Of a stretch of DNA of 43,234 nt, positions 33,351 through 41,446 are shown piece by piece. The stretch comes from Flavobacteriia bacterium. Lineage in GTDB: Bacteria; Bacteroidota; Bacteroidia; Flavobacteriales; Flavobacteriaceae. The stretch lies in assembly GCA_009921175.1 (NCBI GenBank), contig RFYP01000003.1:1-43234 (forward strand). Direction: 5' to 3'. Position numbers and translations under genes: made by a program. Each line of letters opens with the position of its first letter. The stretch's first letter is position 1. The notes under the pieces were generated by a model. It was given only the letters and a program-made list of their open reading frames with translations, was not told the DNA's origin and ran no database searches.

Positions 33351-35027
33351 ATGAAATCTGTCACCGCTTCCGTTCTTCTTCTTTTAGTGCTAAGCAGCAT
33401 TGGTTGCGCCAAAAGAGGAACCCCTACTGGCGGAGCCAAAGACAGTATTCCTCCCGTATTGCTTAATGCAAGCCCCAAACAAAACACCATTTTTTTTGAT
33501 GCCGAAAAAATCACCCTGACCTTTGACGAATACATCAAACTCAATGACATCAATAAACAATTGATTATTTCACCGCCTTTGGCCTCCCAAGCGTATAAAG
33601 TGGACCCACAAACCACCATCGCCAAAAAAATAGAAATCCAATTGCTCGATAGCCTCGCCCCCAATACGACCTATACCTTTAATTTTGGTGAAAGCATTAC
33701 CGATAATAACGAGGGCAATATCCTGCCTTTTTTTACCTACACCCTCTCAACCGGAGCGACCATTGACTCCTTGTATGTCCGAGGACAGGTACGCGATGCG
33801 TTTGACGAAGACACCCCCACCTATGTTGCCGTACAGCTCTATCCTGTGGATAGCGTTTACAGTGATTCGACCATCTTTAAAAAGCAACCGCTCTATGTGG
33901 CCAGTACCTTAGATTCGACCACTTATCGTTTTCAAAACCTCAAAGCGGGCACCTACGAAATCATCGCCATCAAAGACCAGGCTCGGAATTACTTCTTTGA
34001 TCAAAATGTCGATAAAATTGGGTTTTATAACGAATTTATTACCCTGCCCCAAGACAGTGTGATCGACCTCAAACTCTTTAAAGAAATTACCAACTTTAGC
34101 TGGGCACGGCCCTTTTTTATCAATGAGCGCCATATCGGCCTGCCCTATTACGGAAACTATAATGGGCAAAAAATGGAGTTGATCAGCGAAGTGCCCGAAC
34201 GCTTTGAAAGTTTGATTAATAAAAATAGAGAAACCGATACCCTTAATTTTTGGTTTAAAGGCATCGCAACCGATTCGTTAAAATTCCAATACCCACTTCA
34301 AGATTCCTTGCGCACCACAACCGTAAAATTTGCAAAACCCATCCCAGACTCCTTGGTCATCAGCCGGATCACCAGTGGAGATATTAAACTTAAAGACACT
34401 TTTCGACTGGCTTCCAACCTACCCCTTGTCCAATTAAATCCGGACAAAATCACGGTACGGGATATCGACTCCCTGCTCGTCCCTTTTAAAGCGGCCATTG
34501 AAAATAATTACGACCGGGTGCGAATTGTTTTTGCGCTTGAGCCCAACAACAAGTATCAAATTGATCTTTTGCCCGAAGCATTGACCGATTTCTTTGGCAG
34601 TGTCAACGACACCCTACAATTTGCCTCAACTACCCAATCTATTGAGAGCTACGGTTCGATAATCATCAATCTACAATACGAGGACAATACCCCCTATCTT
34701 TTGGAACTGCTTGACGCTAAAAAAGAAACCGTTCGAAGATTAACGAGCCAAGAGGGAAATACACGTATTGTATGGGAATTGTTACCCCCGGGCAAATATA
34801 AAATTCGATTTACCGCCGATGCCAATGGCAATCAAAAATGGGATACCGGTCATTACCTGAACAAGCAACAACCCGAAGAAGTCTTGTATTACCCCACCGA
34901 GCTAGATTTACGGGCCAATTGGGACCTAAACGAAACTTTTAATGTAAATCAAATTCGTCGCGATCTTCTAGAAACGGTAACTGCTTCCGCAACGCTTGCA
35001 GCTCCAGAAGATCCAAACCAGCCCTAA
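33351..35027 (+). CDS. Big_5 (bacterial Ig-like) domain lipoprotein
   Basis: A 558-residue exported lipoprotein typical of Bacteroidetes. The signal peptide ends at the lipobox LSSIGC, followed by AKRGTPTGGAKD. Residues of about 30-130 form the Ig-like Big_5 domain (IPPVLLNASPKQN, EKITLTFDEYIKLND, LAPNTTYTFNFGESITDNNEGN). Further beta-rich segments follow, including a prealbumin-like motif near the C-terminus (WELLPPGKYKIRFTADANGNQKWDTG). Function unknown; surface or periplasmic binding is plausible. The track start 33321 is replaced by ATG 33351 because it begins the signal peptide. The last 29 codons overlap the convergent omega-amidase gene. Confidence 0.88.
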   Translation: MKSVTASVLLLLVLSSIGCAKRGTPTGGAKDSIPPVLLNASPKQNTIFFDAEKITLTFDEYIKLNDINKQLIISPPLASQAYKVDPQTTIAKKIEIQLLDSLAPNTTYTFNFGESITDNNEGNILPFFTYTLSTGATIDSLYVRGQVRDAFDEDTPTYVAVQLYPVDSVYSDSTIFKKQPLYVASTLDSTTYRFQNLKAGTYEIIAIKDQARNYFFDQNVDKIGFYNEFITLPQDSVIDLKLFKEITNFSWARPFFINERHIGLPYYGNYNGQKMELISEVPERFESLINKNRETDTLNFWFKGIATDSLKFQYPLQDSLRTTTVKFAKPIPDSLVISRITSGDIKLKDTFRLASNLPLVQLNPDKITVRDIDSLLVPFKAAIENNYDRVRIVFALEPNNKYQIDLLPEALTDFFGSVNDTLQFASTTQSIESYGSIIINLQYEDNTPYLLELLDAKKETVRRLTSQEGNTRIVWELLPPGKYKIRFTADANGNQKWDTGHYLNKQQPEEVLYYPTELDLRANWDLNETFNVNQIRRDLLETVTASATLAAPEDPNQP

Positions 35028-35733
35028 ACGTCTGTGCATCGCCTTTGACAGGCGAAGAAATGGAATCCCCCAAACCGTTGTACACGGCCGAATGTCCGGG
35101 ATATTGGTGGCCATTAGGATCAGAACCCGTTCGATTGACACCGATACAAAAAGCCATGTTTTCGATGGCCCTGGCTTGGAGCAAGGTATCCCAAGCCCGA
35201 ATACGGGGTTGGGGCCAATTGGCAACAAATATCAGTAAATCATAGGCCGATTGATTGCGCGACCAAACCGGAAACCGCAGGTCATAACAAATACGCAGAC
35301 AGATACGCCAACCCTTGTAGGTCACTATCCCCGCCTCTTTTCCTGCCGTATAGGCAAGGTGCTCGCCCGCCAGGGTAAAGGTGTGTCGTTTGTCATAGGT
35401 CTCAACCCTCCCTGTTGGGGTGACAAAAACAAAACGGTTATAGTACGTATTGTTGGAAGAAATCACTAGGCTTCCCAGTAAAGCAGCACCCGTTTGCTTC
35501 GCCCAATTTTTCATCCACCCAATCGTAGGGCCATCCATCGCTTCTGCTCCGTTTTGAGGCTGCATGGTAAAACCCGTGGTAAACATTTCGGGTAGAATAA
35601 TCAGGTCCGTTCCCGGCGCCAATTCGGAAATCCGCTGGTCAAAATGCTCCCGGTTTGCCTGGGGCGATTCCCAAATTAAATCGGCCTGTAATAGCGCAAC
35701 TTCAAGTTTTGTTTTTCTATCTTGTACTTTCAT
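34939..35733 (-). CDS. Omega-amidase/nitrilase-superfamily hydrolase (YafV/Nit2-like)
   Basis: A 264-residue carbon-nitrogen hydrolase, probably an omega-amidase that hydrolyses alpha-ketoglutaramate or alpha-ketosuccinamate. The Glu-Lys-Cys triad is visible: Glu49 in ILPEMFTTGF, Lys115 in YDKRHTFTLAGE and Cys149 in LRICYDLRFPVW. These contexts match YafV, and PGHSAVYNGLGDSI is also characteristic. The C-terminus (LQALRKQLPFLEDRDEFDL) is family-typical, so the 89-nt overlap with the convergent lipoprotein gene does not reflect a miscalled end on this side. Omega-amidases can act in methionine salvage, and metB is 3.2 kb away, but no operon links them. Confidence 0.93.
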   Translation of the reverse strand: MKVQDRKTKLEVALLQADLIWESPQANREHFDQRISELAPGTDLIILPEMFTTGFTMQPQNGAEAMDGPTIGWMKNWAKQTGAALLGSLVISSNNTYYNRFVFVTPTGRVETYDKRHTFTLAGEHLAYTAGKEAGIVTYKGWRICLRICYDLRFPVWSRNQSAYDLLIFVANWPQPRIRAWDTLLQARAIENMAFCIGVNRTGSDPNGHQYPGHSAVYNGLGDSISSPVKGDAQTFRAGLDLLELQALRKQLPFLEDRDEFDLH

Positions 35734-35774
35734 CTAGATGAAGCTACAATTTTTATCTTATTAATAAAACGCTT

Positions 35775-36929
35775 ATGCAATTGTATTCTTTTTTGACGGC
35801 TCTTTTCTGCATGGTGCTTACCGTCCAAGCACAGGATTATTATTACCCCGAGGCCGGGGCACAATGGGAACAAAAATCACCGGAGAGTTTTGGCCTTTCT
35901 TCGGCCAAAATCAAGGCGGTAGTTTCTTTTGCAGAAGAAAACGAATACAGTGAGTCTAGAGATTTGCGCGTGGCCATCCTAAAAGGATTTAGTCGCGAAC
36001 CGTACCATCAAATTTTGGGCCCGACCAAAAAACGGGGAGGACCCGCCGGAATGATTCTTAAAAATGGCTATGTTATTGCTGCTTGGGGAGACACCCAACG
36101 GGTAGATATGACCTTTAGCGTAACCAAAAGTTATTTGGCTACCTTAGCAGGCCTTGCGCTCCAAGAGGGGCATATTCTGTCGCTAGACGATAACGTCTAT
36201 TCCTATGTTTGGGACTACACCTTTGACGGTGCCCATAATCAAAAAATCACCTGGACCCATCTACTTCATCAAACCTCCGATTGGTCGGGGCAACTTTGGG
36301 GCGGATATGACTGGGCCGATCGGCCCCCTAGCAAAGGCGGAATTGATGACTGGAAATACAGAACCCTTAACGAGCCCGGCACCTATTTTAAATACAACGA
36401 TGTTCGGGTCAATGTGTTGGCCTATTCTCTATTGCAAGTCTGGCGAAAGGCCTTGCCGGTGATATTAAAAGAAAAAATCATGGACCCTATCGGAGCCTCA
36501 AACAGCTGGCGATGGTTTGGCTATGACAACTCGTGGGTCGTCATGGATGGTTATAAAGTGCAGTCGGTCTCGGGAGGAGGACACTCCGGTGGTGGGCTTT
36601 TTATCAATACCGAAGACCATGCACGTTTTGGCTTGCTATACTTGTCCAACGGGAAGTGGCAGGGTAAACAATTGCTCGACCCCAGTTGGATAAAAAAAGC
36701 ATTGGAACCCGCAAAGGCCAACCCAAATTATGGAATGCTCTGGTGGCTCAACAATCCGGAAGGAAGTAATTATGTAAAAACCATTTCCGATCGGATGTAT
36801 TATGCGGCCGGCTTTGGGGGGAATTTTATCATGATTTTTCCCGAAGAAGATATGGTCATTGTCACACGTTGGCTCGAACCTTCCAAGCGTGTAGCCTTCC
36901 TAGAATTGGTGGCTCAGGCCTTGGATTAG
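35775..36929 (+). CDS. Secreted serine hydrolase, beta-lactamase (class C) family
   Basis: A 384-residue exported serine hydrolase. The signal peptide ends near VQAQ (residue 20). The active-site SxxK is SVTK (Ser115, Lys118) in MTFSVTKSYLATLAG, the YxN motif is in FKYNDVRVN, and GGGHSGGGLFINTEDHARFG leads to a C-terminal AAGFGGNFIMIFPEE strand in the third-motif position. It belongs to the broad DD-peptidase/esterase/beta-lactamase group; the substrate is not predictable and antibiotic hydrolysis is not implied. It is transcribed alone between the divergent omega-amidase gene and convergent hflX, overlapping the hflX stop by 4 nt. Confidence 0.88.
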   Translation: MQLYSFLTALFCMVLTVQAQDYYYPEAGAQWEQKSPESFGLSSAKIKAVVSFAEENEYSESRDLRVAILKGFSREPYHQILGPTKKRGGPAGMILKNGYVIAAWGDTQRVDMTFSVTKSYLATLAGLALQEGHILSLDDNVYSYVWDYTFDGAHNQKITWTHLLHQTSDWSGQLWGGYDWADRPPSKGGIDDWKYRTLNEPGTYFKYNDVRVNVLAYSLLQVWRKALPVILKEKIMDPIGASNSWRWFGYDNSWVVMDGYKVQSVSGGGHSGGGLFINTEDHARFGLLYLSNGKWQGKQLLDPSWIKKALEPAKANPNYGMLWWLNNPEGSNYVKTISDRMYYAAGFGGNFIMIFPEEDMVIVTRWLEPSKRVAFLELVAQALD

Positions 36930-38143
36930 GAAGACACCGAGTCAAGCCCTTCGGGATAGAGAAAGTGATTGTACGGAAATCGCGTGATGTGAATTTTACG
37001 CACGGTTTCGTATACCTTGGCTCTAAAGTCGTCTAGGTTGTCTTTGTTTAGGGCAGAAATAAAAAGGGCCCGACCGTTGCTTTTGCTCAACCAAGTCTCT
37101 TGCCACTCGGCCAAAGTATAATGACTGCTTGTCCTTTCTTGCACCAGGTCTTCTTCATCCCAAACTTCAGGCTGGTAGGCATCAATTTTGTTAAATACCA
37201 TAAGGGTCGGTTTATCTTTGGCCTGGATATCAGACAAAATTTGATTCACCGACTCGATATGTTCTTCAAAATTGGGGTGCGAAAGATCGACAACATGCAA
37301 AAGTAAATCGGCTTCTTGCACTTCGTCCAGGGTGCTTTTAAACGATTCGACCAACTGGGTGGGCAGTTTTCTGATAAACCCCACGGTGTCACTCAACAGA
37401 AAAGGTAGATTGCCAATGACCACCTTACGAACCGTAGTGTCCAAGGTGGCAAAAAGCTTGTTTTCGGCAAAAACATCACTCTTCGCAATGACGTTCATCA
37501 AGGTCGATTTACCCACGTTGGTATAACCCACCAGGGCTACCCTTACTAAGGATCCTCGGTTTCCCCGTTGGGTGCTCATTTGCCTGTCGATCAGGGTCAA
37601 TTTCTTTTTCAGCAGGGCAATCTTATCTCGGACTATACGTCGGTCGGTTTCGATTTCGGTTTCTCCGGGTCCGCGCATACCGATTCCCCCGCGTTGACGT
37701 TCTAAGTGTGTCCATAAGCCCTTGAGGCGCGGCAGTAGGTATTCGTATTGGGCCAGTTCGACTTGCGTACGGGCATAGCTTGTTTGCGCCCTTTGGGCAA
37801 AAATATCGAGAATCAAACCGGTGCGGTCTAGAATTTTACACCGTAATATTTTTTCGATATTTCCCTGCTGGGCTGGGGTGAGTTCATCATCAAAAATCAC
37901 TGTAGAAACCGCATGGGCCTCAACATAGGCCGCAACTTCTTCCATCTTACCGGAACCGATAAAGGTCTTGGGGTTGGGCAGGGGCATATTTTGCGTAAAT
38001 CGATGGAGTACCTGTCCACCTGCCGTATAGGTCAAGAAGGCCAGCTCGTCCAAGTATTCTTTGGATTGGGCAGCGTTCTGTGTGGCGGTAATCACCCCCA
38101 CCAAAACGGTGTTTTCGTAGGCCAATTGTTGTTTTTCGATCAT
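36926..38143 (-). CDS. hflX: GTPase HflX
   Basis: A 405-residue ribosome-associated GTPase that splits or rescues stalled and heat-damaged ribosomes in other bacteria. The N-terminal HflX domain has the glycine-rich PNPKTFIGSGKMEEV and FDDELTPAQQGNIEK. GGIGMRGPGETEIETDRR is the strongest family signature. The G domain has G1 GYTNVGKSTLMN, G3 DTVGFIRKLP and G4 NKID. A C-terminal extension follows G5. It lies 3 nt downstream of the LpxH-like gene, so the two are probably co-transcribed. Hfq is not adjacent, unlike in E. coli. Confidence 0.96.
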   Translation of the reverse strand: MIEKQQLAYENTVLVGVITATQNAAQSKEYLDELAFLTYTAGGQVLHRFTQNMPLPNPKTFIGSGKMEEVAAYVEAHAVSTVIFDDELTPAQQGNIEKILRCKILDRTGLILDIFAQRAQTSYARTQVELAQYEYLLPRLKGLWTHLERQRGGIGMRGPGETEIETDRRIVRDKIALLKKKLTLIDRQMSTQRGNRGSLVRVALVGYTNVGKSTLMNVIAKSDVFAENKLFATLDTTVRKVVIGNLPFLLSDTVGFIRKLPTQLVESFKSTLDEVQEADLLLHVVDLSHPNFEEHIESVNQILSDIQAKDKPTLMVFNKIDAYQPEVWDEEDLVQERTSSHYTLAEWQETWLSKSNGRALFISALNKDNLDDFRAKVYETVRKIHITRFPYNHFLYPEGLDSVSS

Positions 38144-38146
38144 CGG

Positions 38147-38908
38147 TTAGTCGCGCTTCCAGGTTTTAAGGCTGGGGGTGGTATCGACCAGCTCAACATA
38201 GGTAAAATGCGTGATCCAATCCCCGGTATTGATGTATGTTGCCTTTTGGGACAAGGCAATTTCTAAGGGCAAATGCCGATGGCCAAACAAGAAAAAATCA
38301 CGGTGTTTTTGTTCTAATTTTCGACGGCAGTATTGCGCCAGCCATTCCTGATCATCACCCAAAAATCGAATGTCTTCATCACCGGAAATCAATTTGTTTT
38401 GGGTCGAAAGGTATTGCCCGAGGCGTATCCCAATATCGGGATGTACCCACCGAAACAGAAATTTTAGAAAAGGGTTCGTAAACACTTTTTTCATACGCTT
38501 GTATCCGTGGTCGTTGGGACCCAAACCGTCACCATGGCCGATCAAGTATTTTTTGCCATTAAGGATAAAATCCTGGGGTTTGTGAAAAACAGTAATTCCC
38601 AATTCTTTTTCAAAGTAATCGGTCATCCATAAATCGTGGTTCCCTACAAAATAATAAATAGGCAGTCCGCGATCGGCTAGACTGGCCAATTTACCCAAGG
38701 TCCGGACAAAGCCCCGAGGAACGACTTTTTTGTATTCAAACCAAAAGTCAAAAAGATCACCCAACAAAAAGAGCGCACCGGCCTTGTCTTCGATATAGTC
38801 CAGCCATTCCAAAAAAGCTGCTTCGCGCACTTTACTCGCCTCGTAGGTGGGCGCACCAAAGTGTTGGTCTGAAGCAAAAAAAATAGGTTTGTCCGAGCGG
38901 ATCTCCAT
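38147..38908 (-). CDS. UDP-2,3-diacylglucosamine diphosphatase (LpxH-like metallophosphoesterase)
   Basis: A 253-residue calcineurin-like phosphoesterase, by family the enzyme cleaving UDP-2,3-diacylglucosamine to lipid X in lipid A synthesis. Metal-binding blocks are in order: FFASDQHFGAP, LLGDLFDFWFEY, YFVGNHDLWM, IGHGDGLGPND and LFGHRHLPLE. The track ORF begins 32 codons early. ATG 38908 (MEIRSDKPIFFASD) fits the family N-terminus and avoids overlapping metB (37-nt gap). LpxH, LpxG and other members are close, so the gene symbol is left open. hflX is immediately downstream (3 nt). Confidence 0.88.
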   Translation of the reverse strand: MEIRSDKPIFFASDQHFGAPTYEASKVREAAFLEWLDYIEDKAGALFLLGDLFDFWFEYKKVVPRGFVRTLGKLASLADRGLPIYYFVGNHDLWMTDYFEKELGITVFHKPQDFILNGKKYLIGHGDGLGPNDHGYKRMKKVFTNPFLKFLFRWVHPDIGIRLGQYLSTQNKLISGDEDIRFLGDDQEWLAQYCRRKLEQKHRDFFLFGHRHLPLEIALSQKATYINTGDWITHFTYVELVDTTPSLKTWKRD

Positions 38909-38945
38909 AGGATTGGCTTGTAAAGGCAAAGGTAATAAATCCGTT

Positions 38946-40097
38946 TCAGCCAATGGCTTGTTCCAGGTCTTCAATAAGATCTTGTACATCTTCAATCCCC
39001 ACACTCAGACGTATCAGTGCATCGACTACCCCGCTTTTTTCACGTAAGTCTTTGGGAATAGAGGCGTGGGTCATGCTAGCAGGATGCCCGGCCAGACTTT
39101 CGACGCCTCCAAGGGATTCGGCCAGGGTAAACAACTTTAGCTTTTCGACCAGTGCAATGGCCGTTTGGTGGTTGGCTCCTTTGGGAACAAACGATAGCAT
39201 CGCGCCAAAGTCCTTCATCTGCGCTTGGGCAATCGTATGGTTGGGGTGGTGGTCAAAACCGGGCCAATTGACGCTTTCAATTTTGGGATGATGCGCAAGG
39301 TATTGAGCGATGGTTGCTGCATTCTGACAATGGCGCTCCATACGCACATGCAAGGTTTTGATGCCCCTGAGGGTCAAAAAACTATCAAAGGGACCCGGTA
39401 CAGCCCCACTGGCGTTTTGGATAAATGATAAACGCTCTGCTAGGGAAGCGTCGTTGGTGATCAATGCCCCCAACACCACATCCGAATGACCGGCCAAATA
39501 TTTGGTCGCCGAGTGCATGACAATGTCTGCCCCCATGGTTAAGGGTTGTTGTAGATAAGGGGAAGCAAAAGTGTTGTCCACCGCCAACAATAGCTTATGG
39601 TGTTTGGCCAAGTTGGCCATGGCCGTGATGTCGATGACGTTCATCATGGGGTTGGTGGGCGTTTCGACCCAAAGTAGTTTGGTTTTGGGGGTGATTTGCT
39701 GCGCCACTTTTTCGGTCGATTGCATGGGGACAAACCGAAAGTGAATACCATAGGGTTCAAAAATTTTGGTAAACAAACGGTACGACCCACCATATAAGTC
39801 ATCGGTAGCGATAACCTCATCACTGGGCTTGAGCAGTTTCATCACCGCATCCATGGCGGCCAGTCCCGAAGCAAAAGCCAAACCAAAGGCACCATGTTCG
39901 ATATGAGCTAGGTTTTTTTCGAGGGCTTGCCGGGTGGGGTTATGTGTTCGACTGTATTCAAAGCCTTTATGACCACCGGGAGTGGTCTGTGCATAGGTGG
40001 ATGTTTGGTAAATGGGTGGCATCACCGCCCCATAAGCCGGGTCTGGTGCCTGACCTCCGTGGATGGTCAAACTGTTAAAGCGTAATTTTTTTTCCAA
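38946..40097 (-). CDS. metB: Cystathionine gamma-synthase (Cys/Met metabolism PLP enzyme)
   Basis: A 383-residue pyridoxal-phosphate enzyme of the transsulfuration family. The PLP lysine is Lys199 in MHSATKYLAGHSDVV. EYSRTHNPTRQALE, FASGLAAMDAVM and WVETPTNPMM are cofactor- and substrate-binding signatures. Gamma-synthase is favoured over gamma-lyase by general resemblance, but the two cannot be separated safely by eye. The start codon appears to be TTG at 40097 (MEKKLRFNSLTIHGG); no in-frame ATG exists nearby. A TACCTTTG -7 element precedes it, ending 19 nt away. The gap to the downstream LpxH-like gene is 37 nt. Confidence 0.9.
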   Translation of the reverse strand: MEKKLRFNSLTIHGGQAPDPAYGAVMPPIYQTSTYAQTTPGGHKGFEYSRTHNPTRQALEKNLAHIEHGAFGLAFASGLAAMDAVMKLLKPSDEVIATDDLYGGSYRLFTKIFEPYGIHFRFVPMQSTEKVAQQITPKTKLLWVETPTNPMMNVIDITAMANLAKHHKLLLAVDNTFASPYLQQPLTMGADIVMHSATKYLAGHSDVVLGALITNDASLAERLSFIQNASGAVPGPFDSFLTLRGIKTLHVRMERHCQNAATIAQYLAHHPKIESVNWPGFDHHPNHTIAQAQMKDFGAMLSFVPKGANHQTAIALVEKLKLFTLAESLGGVESLAGHPASMTHASIPKDLREKSGVVDALIRLSVGIEDVQDLIEDLEQAIG

Positions 40098-40116
40098 AAC
40101 AATTGAATAACGTAAT

Positions 40117-40124
40117 CAAAGGTA
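40117..40124 (-). promoter_or_regulatory. -7 element of metB
   Basis: On the minus strand TACCTTTG is an exact TAnnTTTG match, ending 19 nt before the TTG start codon of metB. The closest TTG in the -33 direction is 31 nt away, so the upstream box is unconvincing. Confidence 0.4.
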
Positions 40125-40188
40125 TTGAATTTGGTGTACTTGGGGGACATTTCACCAAAATGCGTTTTATTTGTGTTAAAATCATTGG

Positions 40189-40545
40189 ATGAAGGCCTTT
40201 TTTTACCTGAGTAGCTGCGACACCTGTAAGAGGATCATGAAAACACTTCCCCTGCCCGAGGAGGTTGAAAAAATTGACATTAAAAAACACCCCATCACCG
40301 ATCAACAGCTCGAAATCCTATACAAGCTAAGCGGTTGTTATGAAGACCTATTTAACAAACGCGCACAGCTTTATAAGCAACGAAACCTAAATACACAAAA
40401 CCTCCAAGACCGTGATTTCAAGGCCCTGCTTTTAGAACATTACACCTTTCTAAAGCGGCCTGTGTTGGTCTATGACCAAACCCTTTTTGTTGGAAATAGC
40501 CCTAAAACCATCGAAGCGGCCAATACCTTTTTACGTGAACAATAG
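40189..40545 (+). CDS. ArsC/Spx family thioredoxin-fold protein
   Basis: A 118-residue protein of the arsenate reductase-like (ArsC/Spx/YffB) family. The N-terminal CxxC is CDTC in YLSSCDTCKRIMKTL, matching the redox pair of Spx and YffB-like proteins. Resistance to arsenate is not supported: no ars genes are nearby, and the ArsC catalytic arginine pattern is not clear. FLKRPVLVYDQTLFVGNSPKTIEA is the conserved C-terminal segment. The promoter may be TTTATTTG at 40166-40173, one mismatch from consensus. The EamA transporter gene overlaps its 3' end by 11 nt. Confidence 0.88.
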   Translation: MKAFFYLSSCDTCKRIMKTLPLPEEVEKIDIKKHPITDQQLEILYKLSGCYEDLFNKRAQLYKQRNLNTQNLQDRDFKALLLEHYTFLKRPVLVYDQTLFVGNSPKTIEAANTFLREQ

Positions 40546-41446
40546 ACTATTTGCCTTACTTGCAGCACTGGGAGCTACAACCATCTATGGCCTTAATCAC
40601 ACGATTGCCAAAGTGGTCATGCCCGATTATATCGGGGCCTTTGGGTTTATCATGCTTCGGGTGGTGGGTGCCTCTGCACTGTTTTGGTTTTTTAGTCTTT
40701 GGACACCCCGAGAAAAAATAGATCGTGCCGATTATTTGCGCCTCTTTTTTGCTGCCCTGTTGGGGATGTGTATCAATATGCTGATGTTTTTTAAAGGGCT
40801 CGAACTTTCGACCCCTATTAATAGTGGAGTGATTGTCACCCTTACGCCCATTATTGTATTGATTTTATCGGTTATTTTTCTATATGAACGCCTGGGTACC
40901 CGTAAAATATTGGGAATTGCGATTGGGTTTTCGGGGGCGTTGTTGCTGATTTTATATGGAGCGCAAGAAGTGGCCGATGCACCCAATATCACCTTGGGGA
41001 ATATTCTATTTTTAATCAATGCAACGAGTTATGGTGCCTATTTGATTTTGGTAAAACCTCTCACCCAAAAATACCACACCATTACGTTGATGAAGTGGAT
41101 GTTTTTACTGGGAATTTTTCTCACTTTTCCCGTCACCTATGGTGACTTTTCACAAGTCCAATGGGACCAACTTCCGTTTGATGTGATTTGGCGGATGGTT
41201 TTTGTGGTGGTGGGCACAACCTTTTTGACCTATTTGCTCAATGTCTATGCCCTTAAAACGTTACCGGCTTCGGTGGTCGGGGCCTTTATCTATCTGCAAC
41301 CCCTCATCACGATAGTCTATGCCGTTTTTACAGAAAACGACCGCTTGGACAACGTCAAGGCAGTTGCTTGTTTACTGGTGCTTTTTGGGGTGTATTTAGT
41401 GACTAAAAAAGGGCGTTCAAAAAAACTAGATTCCCGTTTGGGCTAG
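40535..41446 (+). CDS. EamA-family (DMT) transporter
   Basis: A 303-residue membrane transporter with ten predicted helices in two EamA repeats (about 8-140 and 155-295), a family exporting metabolites or amino acids. The first helix reads LFALLAALGATTIYGLNHTIAK, and each repeat ends in the family pattern (PIIVLILSVIFLYERLG; QPLITIVYAVFTENDRL). No ATG lies before helix 1. GTG 40535 overlaps the upstream ArsC-like stop by 11 nt and gives MNNRLFALL; the track's start at 40472 would add an improbable tail. It overlaps the convergent M20 peptidase gene by 21 nt. Substrate unknown. Confidence 0.9.
   Translation: MNNRLFALLAALGATTIYGLNHTIAKVVMPDYIGAFGFIMLRVVGASALFWFFSLWTPREKIDRADYLRLFFAALLGMCINMLMFFKGLELSTPINSGVIVTLTPIIVLILSVIFLYERLGTRKILGIAIGFSGALLLILYGAQEVADAPNITLGNILFLINATSYGAYLILVKPLTQKYHTITLMKWMFLLGIFLTFPVTYGDFSQVQWDQLPFDVIWRMVFVVVGTTFLTYLLNVYALKTLPASVVGAFIYLQPLITIVYAVFTENDRLDNVKAVACLLVLFGVYLVTKKGRSKKLDSRLG

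Noticed and set aside
38909-39004. 32-residue N-terminal extension of the LpxH-like protein
   Set aside because: It overlaps metB and precedes the family's usual N-terminus; ATG 38908 fits better.
40189-40545. Arsenate resistance function for the ArsC-like protein
   Set aside because: No arsR, arsB or acr3 gene is nearby, and the CxxC form fits Spx/YffB-like proteins as well.
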